Part shown: positions 6,961 to 8,827 of the stretch, piece after piece
How the letters are laid out: every line of letters begins with the position of its first letter
Numbering within the stretch: the stretch's first letter is position 1
Source of the DNA: an uncultured Oscillospiraceae bacterium
Lineage (GTDB): Bacteria > Bacillota > Clostridia > UBA1381
Direction of reading: 5' to 3'
Length of the DNA: 8,827 bases
Assembly (NCBI GenBank): GCA_946531785.1
Contig: CAMNAT010000060.1
Span: forward strand, 1 to 8,827
Program-made: the position numbers and the translations under genes
Notes under the pieces: generated by a model
What the model was told of the DNA's origin: nothing
Databases searched by the model: none
Seen by the model: the letters and a program-made list of their open reading frames with translations, nothing else

Positions 6961-7971
6961 TTATCTGTTAATAATCTCAGTAATATTATTGATTTTAATG
7001 GATAAAGTGCCGTCCTCGTTGGTTATCAGCTCGATATAGTCCGGATTTTTATAGTATTCCGGCGGGAACGAGAGGTCTACGCCGGTGTCGGTCGAAAGCT
7101 TTATGTTCGAGGTCATCTTCTTGGTGAGGTACTTCGTCGCCTCCACCTTTTTCGGTACGCCCGCCTTTTCAAGCTTCGCGGTGAACTCGTCGCGTATTGC
7201 CGGAAGCCCCTCAAAGACCTTTTCCGCTACCTTGTCGGTATCGACATACTCATAGTTGTTTTCCTCTATGCTCTCGGTCACATACTCCTTTATCTTCGCC
7301 TGTGCCGCGATCGCGTCGGTGCCGTTCTCCACCGCGACCTTTTTGGCGGTGCGGCGCAGAGTGTTTGCGCTCTCACGCGGGGATATCTCGTAATCGCATT
7401 CGAGCAGAAGCTCGGCAATGACATCCACCGGATCGCCGTCGATCTTGTACTTCTTGCCCGCATAGCGTATGTTTTCCGTTTCCATATTGATGAACGCCGC
7501 CTCGGATATCTTATTCGTCACCGGCGGCAGGATCGCGTAATGGTTTATGATATTATTGAATATCTTTCCCTCATCCTGGACTACGGTATGAGTCATGCCG
7601 ACGCGGTTATCGCATTTCAGGATGCCGATATACGGCTGATCCCCCGCGGTGAACTCCGCCACGATAAGATCACACGGCTTCGGCTCCTCGACTGTCATCA
7701 TAGCGTCAAAAAGCCGCTCCGCCGCCGCCTTTGACAGCTCCGCAAAGGTGGTCTCGCCGTTTTTATACTGCGTGAGCTTCGCCCGTAAGCCGCTCGCCTC
7801 GCGGAAATCCGCAGGGCGCAGCGAGCCCGAGTCATAAAGCTTTTCTATATGCTTGGTTATGAACGTGTTTATCTGCGCGTCCTCTACATCCATGCCCTCA
7901 TCTGAGAACACGCTGAGTCCCGATGTGACATCGGCAATATGTAATATCGCTTTCTTTATTCCTACTATCAT
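6961..7971 (-). CDS. YejK/NdpA-type nucleoid-associated protein
   Basis: A 336-residue protein resembling the 37-kDa nucleoid-associated protein family (YejK/NdpA; E. coli YejK has a similar length). Seen directly: the N-terminal start KKAILHIADVTSGLSVFSDEG, the acidic/hydrophobic central block with YIGILKCDNRVGMTH and NNIINHYAILPP, and a C-terminal region rich in Lys/Glu with a conserved-looking GVDLSFPPEYYKNPDYIE near the end. No catalytic motif or membrane segment is visible. It is expected in the cytoplasm on DNA; its exact job in Firmicutes is not known to me. The start is the ATG at 7971, which has AAAAGGAG 7 bases upstream; an in-frame ATG eight codons earlier lies inside the recD2 end and has no good site. 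One base separates it from the recD2 stop, so the two genes are probably one operon. The ricT promoter follows directly. Confidence 0.8.
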   Translation of the reverse strand: MIVGIKKAILHIADVTSGLSVFSDEGMDVEDAQINTFITKHIEKLYDSGSLRPADFREASGLRAKLTQYKNGETTFAELSKAAAERLFDAMMTVEEPKPCDLIVAEFTAGDQPYIGILKCDNRVGMTHTVVQDEGKIFNNIINHYAILPPVTNKISEAAFINMETENIRYAGKKYKIDGDPVDVIAELLLECDYEISPRESANTLRRTAKKVAVENGTDAIAAQAKIKEYVTESIEENNYEYVDTDKVAEKVFEGLPAIRDEFTAKLEKAGVPKKVEATKYLTKKMTSNIKLSTDTGVDLSFPPEYYKNPDYIELITNEDGTLSIKINNITEIINR

Positions 7972-7972
7972 T

Positions 7973-8827
7973 TTATAACTCCTTTTTTGTATCATTAAGC
8001 GCGGTGAGCCTCTCGCAAAGCCCCGTGAAGCGCTTGGTGAATGAATTGTTGTTTGTCATGTTTACCACCGTCTTTTCGCTGCCGACAAGGATCACCATCG
8101 TCTTTGCACGCGTTATGGCGGTATAGAACAGGTTGCGGCTCATCAGCTGCGGTATGTACGAGCAGACCGGTATTATGACATACGGGAACTCACTGCCCTG
8201 ACTCTTATGCACAGTGATGGCATACGCGAGATCGAGCTCGTCCATATTCGCGAACGGATACTCTATCGTCTTGTCCTCGTCAAAGGTGATGAGCATGTAC
8301 TTATCCCCGGTATGGATGCTCTCAATGATGCCCATATCGCCGTTATATATGCCCGTTCCCTTTCTGCCCTCGCGGTCAGTGTATTCGATATCATAATTGT
8401 TCTTGATCTGCATGACCTTGTCGCCCTCGCGGTAGATATGCTTGCCGTATTTATACTCGGTGCGCCCCTCCGCAGGCGGATTTATCGCACTCTGCAAAAG
8501 GCGGTTCAGCTCGACCGTTCCGGCATAGCCCTTTTTTGTCGGGCTTATGACCTGGATATCCCGTATCGCAGATATCTTATAGCTCGCCGGCAGCCGGTCT
8601 CGGTACAGTCCCGCTATCGTCTGCGCGCTCGCCTCCGGCGTGCGGCGGCGCATGAAGAAAAAGTCCTTGGTGTGATCGGACAGCTCCGGCATATCGCCGC
8701 GGTTGATCGCGTGGGCGTTCATGATTATCAGACTCTCCGATGACTGACGGAAGATCTGCGTGAGCTTGATGACCGGTATCACGCCCGACTCGATGATATC
8801 ATGCAGGACATTGCCCGCCCCCACCGA
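7973..8827 (-). CDS. recD2: RecD2-like superfamily 1B DNA helicase, C-terminal part (start lies beyond the right edge)
   Basis: The last 284 residues of an ATP-dependent 5'-3' DNA helicase of the RecD2/TraA type; the reading frame stays open to the right edge, so the N-terminal half with the Walker A and B motifs is outside. The fragment opens with SVGAGNVLHDII, which follows motif III in this family. Helicase motif IV is LTQIFRQSSESLI (about 21-33). A region fitting the SH3-like insertion follows: VMQIKNNYDIEYTDREG and GIYNGDMGIIESI. Motif V is YAITVHKSQGSEFPYVIIP, containing the HKSQG core, and motif VI is RNLFYTAITRAKTMVILVG with the ATP-sensing Arg. RecD2 acts in DNA repair and replication fork processing, without RecBC. 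Apparent internal GTG start at 8824 is only the first codon in frame, not a real start. It runs directly into the nucleoid-associated protein gene. Confidence 0.92.
   Translation of the reverse strand, partial: SVGAGNVLHDIIESGVIPVIKLTQIFRQSSESLIIMNAHAINRGDMPELSDHTKDFFFMRRRTPEASAQTIAGLYRDRLPASYKISAIRDIQVISPTKKGYAGTVELNRLLQSAINPPAEGRTEYKYGKHIYREGDKVMQIKNNYDIEYTDREGRKGTGIYNGDMGIIESIHTGDKYMLITFDEDKTIEYPFANMDELDLAYAITVHKSQGSEFPYVIIPVCSYIPQLMSRNLFYTAITRAKTMVILVGSEKTVVNMTNNNSFTKRFTGLCERLTALNDTKKEL
7979..7986 (-). promoter_or_regulatory. Ribosome binding site of the nucleoid-associated protein gene, inside the recD2 end
   Basis: AAAAGGAG on the minus strand overlaps the last Lys-Lys-Glu codons of the helicase gene and lies 7 bases before the ATG at 7971. 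It decides that start over the upstream in-frame ATG at 7995. Confidence 0.78.

Noticed and set aside
7971..7995. Upstream in-frame ATG (7995) as the start of the nucleoid-associated protein gene
   Set aside because: No ribosome binding site precedes it and the extra residues (MIQKRSYK) read straight through the AAAAGGAG site used by the ATG at 7971.

Overview
The window looks like chromosomal DNA from a low-to-mid GC Gram-positive anaerobe of the class Clostridia, possibly Oscillospirales/Ruminococcaceae-like (the order is inference). The reasons are a clostridial-type 2[4Fe-4S] ferredoxin, a RicT/YaaT (PSP1) protein, MurT/GatD lipid II amidation genes, a C11 (clostripain) family lipoprotein, a Big_2-bearing glucosaminidase, strong AGGAGG-type ribosome binding sites and near-consensus sigma-A promoters. 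All eight genes lie on the minus strand. No RNA gene, insertion sequence, CRISPR array or phage gene was seen, and there is no gene-free stretch longer than about 130 bases.

In transcription order (right to left), the window begins with the 3' part of a recD2-like helicase gene (7973-8827). One base separates it from a YejK/NdpA-type nucleoid-associated protein gene (6961-7971). A perfect TTGACA-17-TATAAT promoter then drives ricT (5797-6882). A second promoter, with an extended -10, drives a 57-residue ferredoxin gene (5502-5675), which ends in a clear hairpin-plus-T-run terminator (5433-5485).

Only about 20 bases after that terminator, a four-gene cell-envelope cluster begins: a lipoprotein of the clostripain family whose catalytic Cys is replaced by Ser (3533-5413), murT (2182-3513), gatD (1463-2185), and a membrane-anchored Big_2/N-acetylglucosaminidase that runs off the left edge (1-1466). 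murT/gatD and gatD/glucosaminidase each overlap by ATGA, which suggests translational coupling. MurT and GatD together amidate the D-glutamate of lipid II. The last gene would hydrolyse the glycan strands, so wall precursor modification and wall turnover appear to be co-expressed.

The observations most worth a second look are the Cys-to-Ser C11 lipoprotein fused into a MurT/GatD operon, the autolysin translationally coupled to gatD, and the terminator placed directly before the ribosome binding site of this operon. I found no clear evidence of a wholly new defence or mobile system here; most of the window is recognisable housekeeping and envelope biology.
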